Source: DATKMS01 sp041497995 (lineage in GTDB: Bacteria; Desulfobacterota; Binatia; HRBIN30). From it: DNA of 23,686 bases. A program made the translations under genes and the position numbers. The stretch covers positions 1 through 23,686 of the forward strand of contig JBGQHM010000063.1 of NCBI GenBank assembly GCA_041497995.1. Reading direction: 5' to 3'. Numbering within the stretch: position 1 is the first letter of the stretch; every line of letters starts with the position of its first letter. Under the pieces are notes generated by a model. It was given only the letters and a program-made list of their open reading frames with translations. It had not been told where the DNA came from and searched no databases. This document shows positions 14,345 through 21,812 of this stretch, one piece after another.

Positions 14345-15676
14345 ATGCCAGCAACCACCAGAGGCGCGAGCATGCGGGCGCGGCTGACACGGTGGTGGCG
14401 CTCGGGCACGTGGACATGGAGCCCCGCGAGCGAGCGCGAGGCCAGCACGGCGATCGTCGAGAATCTCTGGTTGCACTGGTTTCCCGCCAAAGTCGACGAA
14501 GAAAGCTTCGGTTGGCGGTACAGCTTCTGGCTGGGGACCATCTCGGCGTTCCTGCTCCTCATCCTGATCGTGACCGGCGTGCTGCTGATGTTCTTCTACG
14601 TGCCATCGACGCAGCTGGCGTACTGGAGCATCAAAGACATCACCTACGTCGTCGGCTTCGGCTGGCTGTTGCGTAACCAGCATCGCTGGGCGGCCCACCT
14701 GATGGTGCTGACGGTCTTTCTGCACATGCTGCGTGTCTTCTTCACCGGTGCGTATCGCGCGCAGCGCGCCGTGAACTGGCTCGTCGGGCTGGCACTGCTT
14801 CTCGCAACTCTCTTCCTGTCGTTCACCGGATACCTGCTGCCGTGGGACCAACTGGCACTGTGGGCGGTGACGGTCGGGACCAACATTGCGAAGGAAGCGC
14901 CGCTTGTGGGTGCGGGCTTACGTTTCGTCCTGCTGGGCGGTGACGAGATAGGCCAAAGCGCGCTAGTGCGCTTCTACGTACTGCACGTGGTGGTCCTGCC
15001 CGCTGCGGTGCTGGTGCTGTTCGCCTACCACATGTGGCGCGTGCGCCGCGACGGCGGGATGGCGGTCACGGACCCGGCGCGCGCGCCAGCACCAGAGGTC
15101 GCCACTCAGACGGCCGTAGCAGGGAAAACGTACTCGCTGTTCGGGGTGACGCCAGGGACGAGCCTGGAGACACGTGCCGCGCGACCGCAGAGTGACGACA
15201 CTACCACCTTCTCGTCACCGCATCTGACGCGGCGGCTCATTCTGGTGTTCCTCGCGGTGTTCACCCTGACCATCATTCTCAGTCTGGTATCGGGCGCACC
15301 GCTCGAGGAGCCTGCGAATCCCGCCGTGACGCCAAATCCCGCGAAAGCCCCGTGGTATTTTTTGTGGCTGCAGGAACTCGTGGCGATTACCACCATACGC
15401 TTGGGATCGTTCACCATCAGCGGTGGGTTCGTTGGTGGCATCCTCGTCCCCGGGATTCTCCTTGTCGCGGCTGTCGTGTGGCCATTCCTTGACCGGAGTC
15501 CACTGCGCACTATTGGCCGATGGTTTCCGCCCGAGCGCCGCACACAGAACATGGTCCTCGGCATCATCACCGTCGGCATTCTCGTGCTGGTGCTGATCGG
15601 TCTCCTGATGCGTGGCCCTTACTGGGGACTCTACTGGCCGTGGCAAGCATGGCCGGAACTGCCACGCCGGTTGTAG
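14345..15676 (+). CDS. Long cytochrome b (b6-like N-part fused to subunit IV-like C-part)
   Basis: This 443-residue membrane quinol-binding subunit has heme b ligands H113 and H127 (NQHRWAAH...FLHMLR) and H214 and H229 (YVLH...AYHMW). The second pair is 15 apart, as in cytochrome b6. The b6 Cys that binds heme ci corresponds to Trp62 here, so a covalent third heme is not expected. GYLLPWDQ is present, and the C-terminal half carries NPAKAPWYFLWLQEL in place of PEWY. A polar linker (about 235-295) joins the two parts. The first 40 residues are an unusual basic, Trp-rich extension; ATG 14372 is an alternative start. Confidence 0.92.
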   Translation: MPATTRGASMRARLTRWWRSGTWTWSPASEREASTAIVENLWLHWFPAKVDEESFGWRYSFWLGTISAFLLLILIVTGVLLMFFYVPSTQLAYWSIKDITYVVGFGWLLRNQHRWAAHLMVLTVFLHMLRVFFTGAYRAQRAVNWLVGLALLLATLFLSFTGYLLPWDQLALWAVTVGTNIAKEAPLVGAGLRFVLLGGDEIGQSALVRFYVLHVVVLPAAVLVLFAYHMWRVRRDGGMAVTDPARAPAPEVATQTAVAGKTYSLFGVTPGTSLETRAARPQSDDTTTFSSPHLTRRLILVFLAVFTLTIILSLVSGAPLEEPANPAVTPNPAKAPWYFLWLQELVAITTIRLGSFTISGGFVGGILVPGILLVAAVVWPFLDRSPLRTIGRWFPPERRTQNMVLGIITVGILVLVLIGLLMRGPYWGLYWPWQAWPELPRRL

Positions 15677-15688
15677 GCCGAGCGTCTG

Positions 15689-16897
15689 ATGGCGAACCGA
15701 TTCACGCACAACCGAGATTTCTGGCCGCTGCTCATCGCCTCGATGGCGTCGCTCGTGGTCGTGCTGGGGGTCGCATTTCGCGAGTACACGCCGGAGTGGC
15801 GGCAGCACATGCATGAGTTCCGGAGCTACCTGCGTGGGCGCGCGGCATACGACGCGGCCGCGGCGGTTCCGGACGACGTCCAACAGATCTGGCTGCCGGC
15901 GTTGGATCGCGTCGATCGGTGCATCAGTTGCCACATCAATTACGATGGGTCGATCTCCTCGCTTACCGACCTTCCGCCGCTGTATCAGCCACATCCTGAC
16001 TTGCCGTACATGGCAAAGCATCCGTTTCCGACCTTCGGCTGTACGCCGTGTCACGGCGGGCAGGGCTACGCGGTTGATGCGGCCGGCGCACACGGCTTGG
16101 TGGAGCATTGGTACGACCCGCTGCTCAGTACGTCCCTGGCGGCACAATATGGCCTCACCCGTGCGCAACTGATGGAGATGAAGTGCAACACGTGCCACCG
16201 GCACGACGACGCGACGCCTGGCACCGACCTCGTCAACATGGCGAAGGAGATCTTCGAGAAGAAGCGCTGCGTCTCCTGCCACGGCTTCGAAGGCGGCGGC
16301 GGTCTGGCGGCAACCGACGTGACGTTCGATGGTGACCTGAATCCAGAGCTCCTTGACTTCTCCTCCGTTGAAGGCCCAAAGACGGCGTTGAACTGGCAGG
16401 TCCAACACTTCAAGGCGCCGCAGGCGGTGACCAAACGCAGCGGGATGCCGAATTACCGGCTCAACGACGACCAAGCCCGCGCGCTTGCGCTGCTCATGAT
16501 GAGCTGGCAGCGAATCAGCTTCCCGCCGCAGTACGTGCCCGCGGCCCGCAAGCGCCCGCCAGCGGTCGGACCGATCGTTCGTGAGGTGCCTTATCCGCCC
16601 GCGGCCACGACGCCGCTCGGCCAGCAAGGTCGCTATGTCTTCACCAACCGCGGCTGCAACACGTGCCATCGCATCGGCGGCGGCAACCTCATCGGCCCAG
16701 ACTTGGCCAGCGTGACCCAGCGCCGCAACGACCGGTGGCTCTCCACCTGGCTCAAAGACCCGGCGGCCATGGTAGCCAAGGACCCGCAACTGCAAACCTG
16801 GTCCCACGAGTTCGGCGACGTGATCATGCCCAATCAGAACCTCAGTGACGACGACGTCAGCGCCGTGATCGCATATCTGAAGGAGTTCCAGGGTTGA
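15689..16897 (+). CDS. Membrane-anchored pentaheme cytochrome c subunit
   Basis: This 402-residue protein has one N-terminal membrane helix (about 11-30) kept as an anchor, then five CXXCH sites: CISCH 78, CTPCH 118, CNTCH 166, CVSCH 194 and CNTCH 323. The last domain is class I-like, with Met in DVIMPNQNLSDDDVSAVIAYL as probable sixth ligand. It begins 12 bases after cytochrome b and there is no separate cytochrome c1, so it is likely the c subunit of the Rieske/b complex. The extra hemes would let it accept or give electrons over a longer distance than c1. Confidence 0.9.
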   Translation: MANRFTHNRDFWPLLIASMASLVVVLGVAFREYTPEWRQHMHEFRSYLRGRAAYDAAAAVPDDVQQIWLPALDRVDRCISCHINYDGSISSLTDLPPLYQPHPDLPYMAKHPFPTFGCTPCHGGQGYAVDAAGAHGLVEHWYDPLLSTSLAAQYGLTRAQLMEMKCNTCHRHDDATPGTDLVNMAKEIFEKKRCVSCHGFEGGGGLAATDVTFDGDLNPELLDFSSVEGPKTALNWQVQHFKAPQAVTKRSGMPNYRLNDDQARALALLMMSWQRISFPPQYVPAARKRPPAVGPIVREVPYPPAATTPLGQQGRYVFTNRGCNTCHRIGGGNLIGPDLASVTQRRNDRWLSTWLKDPAAMVAKDPQLQTWSHEFGDVIMPNQNLSDDDVSAVIAYLKEFQG

Positions 16898-16981
16898 GAC
16901 GCTCCTCCGGTAGCCCGTATCCGAGGTCACCCGCCGTGCCCGCAAGCCGCTCTGAACGTTGAAGTCGACGTAACGCCGAAG

Positions 16982-17005
16982 CTCGCGACCGCTCTAGTTC
17001 GCGAG
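16982..17005. terminator. Possible hairpin between convergent genes
   Basis: CTCGCGA (16982-16988) and TCGCGAG (16999-17005) form a perfect 7-base-pair stem with a 10-base loop in the 149-base gap between convergent operons. No T-tract is visible on either side, so intrinsic termination is uncertain. Confidence 0.3.
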
Positions 17006-17046
17006 GGGGCCGTCCCAGGCGCGTATTCTCGGAAGGCGTGGGGAGG

Positions 17047-18549
17047 CTAGCGATGCGATGCGCGCCGCACGCCCTCGTCGGCCGGTCGGTACTGTGCCAA
17101 CGTCGGCTCGAGTCGCGTCGCGTCGTCGAAGGCACGTGCCGCCTCGACGCGACGGCCTTGGCGTAGCAGCTCCTTGCCGAGGTTGAAGTGTGCAGCGGCC
17201 TGCGTCGGGTCGAGCGTGATTGCACGCCGCAGATGGGTCTCGACCATCTGCTGATCGCCGCGCACCCGCCCCAGCCACGCCAGCTTCATGTTCCAGTCGG
17301 CAGTGTCCAGCAGACCGAAGCGCCGGCAGAATGTGAGGTCGGCCACGACACTGTCCGCAAGCTGCCGCTGCGTCGTCAAATGCGTGCCCTGCAGGCGTGG
17401 AAACCCCAGTGCGCTGAGTCCCGTGCTGGCACGCCACTGATGGAATTGGATGAAGCCCGAGTGCGCGACACCGATGAACGCGCACGCCACAACCGACGCT
17501 AACACGAGGCCCGCAGTCGACAGTCTACCGGCGTGTTTGAGCGGTATGCCGCGGAGCGCCACGAACGGCCGCAGCGCGAGGCGCACAGCCACAACGCTCA
17601 GATAGCCGGCGAGCACGCTGGCGACGAGCGACAGCACGAACGGCAGCAAGTTGTAGAGTCCGTGCAGCGACAGCACGCACACTCCGAACACCGCGAGCAT
17701 CAGCACCTCTTCCGCGAGCGAGAAGCTAAAGCGCCGCAAGCCGGCGCGACTGTAGGCGTGCAACGGCGGGCGACCGAAGCGATAGGCCAGGACGTTGCGT
17801 GGGCACGCACTGACGCACTCGAAGCAGCGCATGCAGCCGCTGTGGGCGACCATCCCCAGGCTCTGCACTTCCTTGTGTACGAGCACGCCGGTGGTGCACG
17901 CCGCGGTGCAGCGGGCGCAGCCGTCACACTCGCCGGTCAAGCGGATGCGACCCGGCGCCACGCCGTCCACGAACGCCAGCAGTGCGCCGTACGGGCACAC
18001 GTACTTGCAGACGCTGAGCGAGCCCAGCAGGTAGATCATCAGCAGGCCACCGACCACCGTTGCAAACCCCTCGGCAGGGCCGGGTAGTGTGGCCCAGAGC
18101 TGGTCGGTTGCGAGGGCTAATGTCGGATCGGGAGGCGCGTCACTACGCCACCAGCGCTCCACTGCCGGCTGCACGAAGATGTAGAAGGCGGCATACAACG
18201 GGACCAAGCGCAGCAGGCGCGAGCGGATGGGCACCGCGTGAATGCCAACCCGCCGCAGCAGGGAGCGGCAGACCTCCTGGAGCGCCAACATGTGGCAACC
18301 CCAGGCACAGAAGAAGCGCCCGAAGATAGCGGTAACGACGAGCAGGAACGCGAAGAGAAACAACGCGGCGGTGACCACCCCCTCGGCAACAAAGCGCCCC
18401 GCGTCGCTGAGCTGAATCGACGACAGCGTGGTGCCGGCGAGACGCCAGTGGATGATGTGCACCGCGATGAGGACGTGCACCACTACCAGCGACGCGATCC
18501 GCCAGCGCGCCGGCCGTGACAGAGGAGCGTGTTCCCTGGACGACAGCAC
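17047..18549 (-). CDS. NapH/CcoG-like membrane polyferredoxin with C-terminal TPRs
   Basis: This 500-residue protein has several membrane helices (about 18-37, 58-77, 112-130, 160-180, and more after 270). It carries CAWGC (81-85) and CKYVCP (181-186), marks of NapH/FixG-type proteins, and two [4Fe-4S] motifs (C208, C211, C214, C218 and C239, C242, C245, C249). The C-terminus (about 425-495) holds two TPR-like repeats, e.g. LGRVRGDQQMVETHLRRAIT and FNLGKELLRQGRRVEAARAF. It probably carries electrons across or along the membrane. GTG 18549 is chosen because it lies 5 bases after the preceding stop; the frame runs much further upstream, but only inside that gene. Confidence 0.8.
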   Translation of the reverse strand: MLSSREHAPLSRPARWRIASLVVVHVLIAVHIIHWRLAGTTLSSIQLSDAGRFVAEGVVTAALFLFAFLLVVTAIFGRFFCAWGCHMLALQEVCRSLLRRVGIHAVPIRSRLLRLVPLYAAFYIFVQPAVERWWRSDAPPDPTLALATDQLWATLPGPAEGFATVVGGLLMIYLLGSLSVCKYVCPYGALLAFVDGVAPGRIRLTGECDGCARCTAACTTGVLVHKEVQSLGMVAHSGCMRCFECVSACPRNVLAYRFGRPPLHAYSRAGLRRFSFSLAEEVLMLAVFGVCVLSLHGLYNLLPFVLSLVASVLAGYLSVVAVRLALRPFVALRGIPLKHAGRLSTAGLVLASVVACAFIGVAHSGFIQFHQWRASTGLSALGFPRLQGTHLTTQRQLADSVVADLTFCRRFGLLDTADWNMKLAWLGRVRGDQQMVETHLRRAITLDPTQAAAHFNLGKELLRQGRRVEAARAFDDATRLEPTLAQYRPADEGVRRASHR

Positions 18550-18554
18550 GGTGC

Positions 18555-20045
18555 TCAGCTCGTCCGCGGTGTTGGCTTTGGCCGCGGCGTCGGCTTCGGG
18601 CGAGGCGTCGGCCGCGGATGCGTGGTGCGCACCGGTCGTGCGGGACGCTGGGGCTGCTGCACCCCGGGCTGGTGGACCGTACCCGGGTTGTGGGGAGTGA
18701 CCACCGGCTGTGGTTCCGGCGTTGCGCGCACAACCGTGGGATGCACCGGAGCATGCGGCGCGTGCACCGCGGTCCCCGAGTTGGTCGGATGAGCCGGATG
18801 TGCGGGACGCCTCGGACGCCCGGCGCTCGTCGGCTGCGGCGTCGGCGGTTGCGTCGCTGCCGGGGATTCGGGCGCCGCGAGTGCCACGCGGATCTGTCTG
18901 TAGCCGGCGTTGGCTGCGAGCGAGTCGTTCGCTTCCCACAGCGTGTTGGCCGGGTTGGCAATGTTCACCAGATAGTACTGGCCCGCCGGGACGGGCGTCT
19001 CGACATCGCCGTCGAGGTCGATCCACTGGCCGGGATGGAAGCGGTGGTAGACGTCCTTGTAGCCCACCGAGATGCCCATGCGCCCGACGGTGTCCGTGCA
19101 ATGCGCGTCGTACTGGTGCGGTCGGTTGTCGGCGGCGCGAATCGGGTCGGTGTCGAGCAGGCAGTACGCGGTCTTGCTGACGTGCGCTACCAGGTCGCCG
19201 GTAAACGGATCGTCTTTGCGCAGCTCGTAGGTGGCCAGATGCGCGTAGGCCCACGTCTGTCCGGTCTCCTGGTAGCCGATGAGGCCTGCGGGATGCACGC
19301 ACTTGGAGCCGTCGGCACGCAGGATGACCTGCTGCGCGTCGATCAGCTGCCCGGGGTGCGTGGCCGGAGTAGCGGCCTGGACAATCAGCGGGCCGTTGCC
19401 CGTGTTCGCCACGGAGCTGGTGAACTCGAGATGGCGGTGTCCGTCGCGGTTGATGACCTGTACGTCTGCGGGTGGATCAGCGCGCAAGTCGGGAAGCTGC
19501 AGCAAAGGGTCTCCTGGCTGGCAGAGTGGTAGGTTCGCATCGGTACCGTTGTCGGGAGACAGAGGGCAGGCGTCGATGAGGTCGGCGACTCGTGCGACGA
19601 CGCCGTGCTGCGGCGCACCGCCAAGGATCCATAGACGAACGCCTTCAAGTTCATCGCTGGTAAGCGGCAATGCATCGAGGGGCATCGGCTTCACCGCTGC
19701 GTCGCTACGGCCTAGTGTCTTTGCGGCGAGCGCGAGCCACAGCTCGCTGTTCTCCGGGTGTCCGGGATCGACTGCCTTGGCCGCACCCGGATCCGTCTCG
19801 CCGTCGACGGCCAGATCGTCGTGCTGCAGCAAGCTGTTGTAAGCGGCGGCGGCGCGCAGGTCCAAACCATCCTGCTTGCTGGCCCCGTGACAGTAGCTCA
19901 CGGTGCAGCTGTGTTGCTCGAAGATGCCGCGTTGGATCAGCTCGAATGTGCTGGCCGGTGTCGGGCATGTCCCCGGCTGCGCTGCGGCTGCTGCTGCGGC
20001 GAGGCTACCAACCATGAGCGCTACCACCAGATGCGTACGGTACAT
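18555..20045 (-). CDS. Exported lysyl-oxidase-like protein with CX4CH domain and Pro-rich tail
   Basis: The 496-residue precursor has a signal peptide (about 1-22). Next is a planctomycete-type cytochrome-like domain with C47-x4-C52-H53 (HSCTVSYCHGASKQDGLDL) in place of CXXCH. A lysyl-oxidase-like beta domain follows (about 190-400; GISVGYKDVYHRFHPGQWID). A roughly 100-residue tail rich in Pro, Thr, Arg and His ends the protein. In lysyl oxidases a His cluster binds copper; here the equivalent stretch reads TWAYAHLATYEL and seems to keep only one of these His, so catalysis is doubtful. ATG 20045 has a GGGGGGTGA ribosome binding site. The gene is 5 bases from the polyferredoxin gene. Confidence 0.75.
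   Translation of the reverse strand: MYRTHLVVALMVGSLAAAAAAAQPGTCPTPASTFELIQRGIFEQHSCTVSYCHGASKQDGLDLRAAAAYNSLLQHDDLAVDGETDPGAAKAVDPGHPENSELWLALAAKTLGRSDAAVKPMPLDALPLTSDELEGVRLWILGGAPQHGVVARVADLIDACPLSPDNGTDANLPLCQPGDPLLQLPDLRADPPADVQVINRDGHRHLEFTSSVANTGNGPLIVQAATPATHPGQLIDAQQVILRADGSKCVHPAGLIGYQETGQTWAYAHLATYELRKDDPFTGDLVAHVSKTAYCLLDTDPIRAADNRPHQYDAHCTDTVGRMGISVGYKDVYHRFHPGQWIDLDGDVETPVPAGQYYLVNIANPANTLWEANDSLAANAGYRQIRVALAAPESPAATQPPTPQPTSAGRPRRPAHPAHPTNSGTAVHAPHAPVHPTVVRATPEPQPVVTPHNPGTVHQPGVQQPQRPARPVRTTHPRPTPRPKPTPRPKPTPRTS
18571..18617. repeat. 18-base coding tandem repeat
   Basis: An 18-base unit starting GTYGGCTT occurs about 2.6 times (18571, 18589, 18607). On the minus strand it encodes the alternating Pro, Lys/Arg and Thr at the end of the lysyl-oxidase-like protein. 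Confidence 0.7.
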
Positions 20046-20193
20046 CGTCACCCCCCGCAGTCTGTCCACGTTAAAACGCACGGAGGTGGCGAGTTTCAAC
20101 GCCAAAAGCGCAAAGCTGACGAAGATCATGTCGGGACCTGCGCACGCACCAGCTCGAGCGCTGTTCGCACGGCGATCGGTGCGCCAGCACAGC

Positions 20194-20220
20194 TTGACAT
20201 GCGAATGACCGGCGTACGAA
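20194..20220 (+). promoter_or_regulatory. Candidate promoter of the divergent pentaheme cytochrome gene
   Basis: TTGACA (20194-20199) is a perfect -35 box, with TACGAA (20215-20220) as a weak -10 after 15 bases. It lies in the 190-base divergent region 20046-20235, just before GTG 20236, which leaves almost no leader. The short spacer makes this tentative. Confidence 0.25.
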
Positions 20221-20235
20221 AAGCAGGCAAGACTT

Positions 20236-21768
20236 GTGGTAAATCCATTCCGTCGCATCAAGGCGAGTACCGCCGCGATCCTTTTGCTTGGCGTTACGTC
20301 GCAGTTGGCACAGGCTGCCCCGCTGAACGATCCAAATTCGGCTGACCCGATTGCGGCGGAGAGATTCCATCCCATCGGGCCACCGCTCACCAAGCTGGGG
20401 GCGAAGCTGGCTGATCCAAACTGGCTGGTCGCGTGGCTGTTGCACCCTTCACGCCTGCGCCCGCACAAGCTGATGCGTAGTCTGCGCATCCAAGTCGACG
20501 AAGCGCGCGTGTTGGCCGGCTATCTCTACACCGGAGCTCCGCCACCCGGAAACACCCGCACTGGGTGGCGAGGCGGCAATGCCGCTGTGGGCGAAAAGCT
20601 CTTCGTCAGTCGCGGCTGTCGCGGCTGCCATTCGATTGGGTCAACGGAACGTTCGCGGGTGACGGGCGCGCCGGACCTTGCGGGCATCGGCGTCAAGGTG
20701 CGCCCGGACTGGCTGTTCGATTGGCTCAAGTCTCCCCGATCGTACGACCCCAATACTGCAATGCCGCAGCTGGCGCTCAGCGATGACGACATCCGACACG
20801 TGGTCGCGTTCTTGATGTCCCATCGCGAGGGCGCGGCGCTCGTCGCCAAGGCACCGCGCGTTCAACCCGACGGGTCACCGGAGCAGGCGCGCGCCACGAT
20901 CGCACGCTTCAATTGCGCCAAGTGCCACTTGGTGAGCGGCTTCCAGAAGATCGAGCCGACAACGCGATGGGCAGTAGTACCCGCTGCATGCGCCGACTGT
21001 CATCAGTCGAGCGAAGCCTCGACGCCGGCGTGGGCGCCGGCGACTACCGACAGTCCCGATGATCTCACGCTCAAGAACGGCCGGATGCTCATCGGCTACT
21101 ACAACTGCCGGGGCTGCCATCGCATCGAGGGCGGCGGTGGCGTAGTCGCCGAGCATCTCGAACGCAAAAGCTTTGCGCCGCCCGCGCTCGATGGCGAGGG
21201 CGCGCGCGTGCAGCCATCGTGGCTGATTGATTTTCTGCAGCGCCCGACCAACCTGCGCCCTTGGTTGCAGATGCGCATGCCACAATTCGGATTGTCACAC
21301 GCCGAAGCGGCTGCCTTGACGCGCTACTTCGCCGTTCTGGCGCATGCGTCGCCGGACGATGAGCCACCGGTGAACGCGACCGACGAGATCGTCACCCTCG
21401 GCCGGCGGCGCTTCGCGCATTTCAAATGTGTCCAATGCCACGCCGCGAGCATTGATGCTGGCCCGTGCACGGTTGATCCAGAAGACCTCTCCATCGACTT
21501 GATGCTGGCGAAGACACGTCTACGGCCGTCGTGGGTGCGCGAGTTCCTGGCGCGACCCAAAGCTCTCGTCGGAACAGAGACGCGCATGCCGGCGGTGTTC
21601 TACGACACAGACGGCGTTCCCAAAGTCGACCATCCCACGGACGACATTACAGCGATCACTGGATATATCTTCCGGATGACTGAGTTACCTGGAGCGGTGG
21701 CGACGGATCGCGGCGCGGAACGCGGCAAACCGGAACACCCGGTCGATTGGAGCACAGCCCCGTACTGA
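20236..21768 (+). CDS. Secreted modular pentaheme cytochrome c
   Basis: The 510-residue precursor has a signal peptide (about 1-27, ending AQA) and five CXXCH sites: CRGCH 128, CAKCH 227, CADCH 252, CRGCH 291 and CVQCH 398. A module of the form PxWLxxxLxxP...MPxxxLSxxE...xxY occurs four times (about 61, 154, 328 and 451). It supplies a Met after a heme site in at least two cases (MPQLALSDDD, MPQFGLSHAE). The first copy has no preceding heme motif and looks vestigial. No membrane anchor is seen beyond the signal. The start is GTG 20236, with a weak ribosome binding site. It is probably a periplasmic electron carrier or reservoir for the neighbouring system. Confidence 0.85.
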   Translation: MVNPFRRIKASTAAILLLGVTSQLAQAAPLNDPNSADPIAAERFHPIGPPLTKLGAKLADPNWLVAWLLHPSRLRPHKLMRSLRIQVDEARVLAGYLYTGAPPPGNTRTGWRGGNAAVGEKLFVSRGCRGCHSIGSTERSRVTGAPDLAGIGVKVRPDWLFDWLKSPRSYDPNTAMPQLALSDDDIRHVVAFLMSHREGAALVAKAPRVQPDGSPEQARATIARFNCAKCHLVSGFQKIEPTTRWAVVPAACADCHQSSEASTPAWAPATTDSPDDLTLKNGRMLIGYYNCRGCHRIEGGGGVVAEHLERKSFAPPALDGEGARVQPSWLIDFLQRPTNLRPWLQMRMPQFGLSHAEAAALTRYFAVLAHASPDDEPPVNATDEIVTLGRRRFAHFKCVQCHAASIDAGPCTVDPEDLSIDLMLAKTRLRPSWVREFLARPKALVGTETRMPAVFYDTDGVPKVDHPTDDITAITGYIFRMTELPGAVATDRGAERGKPEHPVDWSTAPY

Positions 21769-21777
21769 GCGTCGGCG

Positions 21778-21802
21778 GCGGGATGGAGGAAGCCATTCCC
21801 GC
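21778..21802. terminator. Hairpin between convergent genes
   Basis: GCGGGATGG (21778-21786) pairs with CCATTCCCGC (21793-21802) with one bulged T and a 6-base loop. It lies in the 44-base gap between the two convergent stops and may serve both strands. No U-tract follows. Confidence 0.4.
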
Positions 21803-21812
21803 AAGGCCGCTC

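Noticed and set aside
15215..16945. 576-residue minus-strand frame opposite cytochrome b and the pentaheme gene
   Set aside because: It spans two real genes with canonical heme motifs. Its own sequence shows only low-complexity Arg/His-rich composition.
18550..19302. Upstream extension of the polyferredoxin frame to 751 residues
   Set aside because: The extra 250 residues are an out-of-frame reading of the lysyl-oxidase-like gene, rich in Arg, Ala and Pro. The protein proper begins at GTG 18549.
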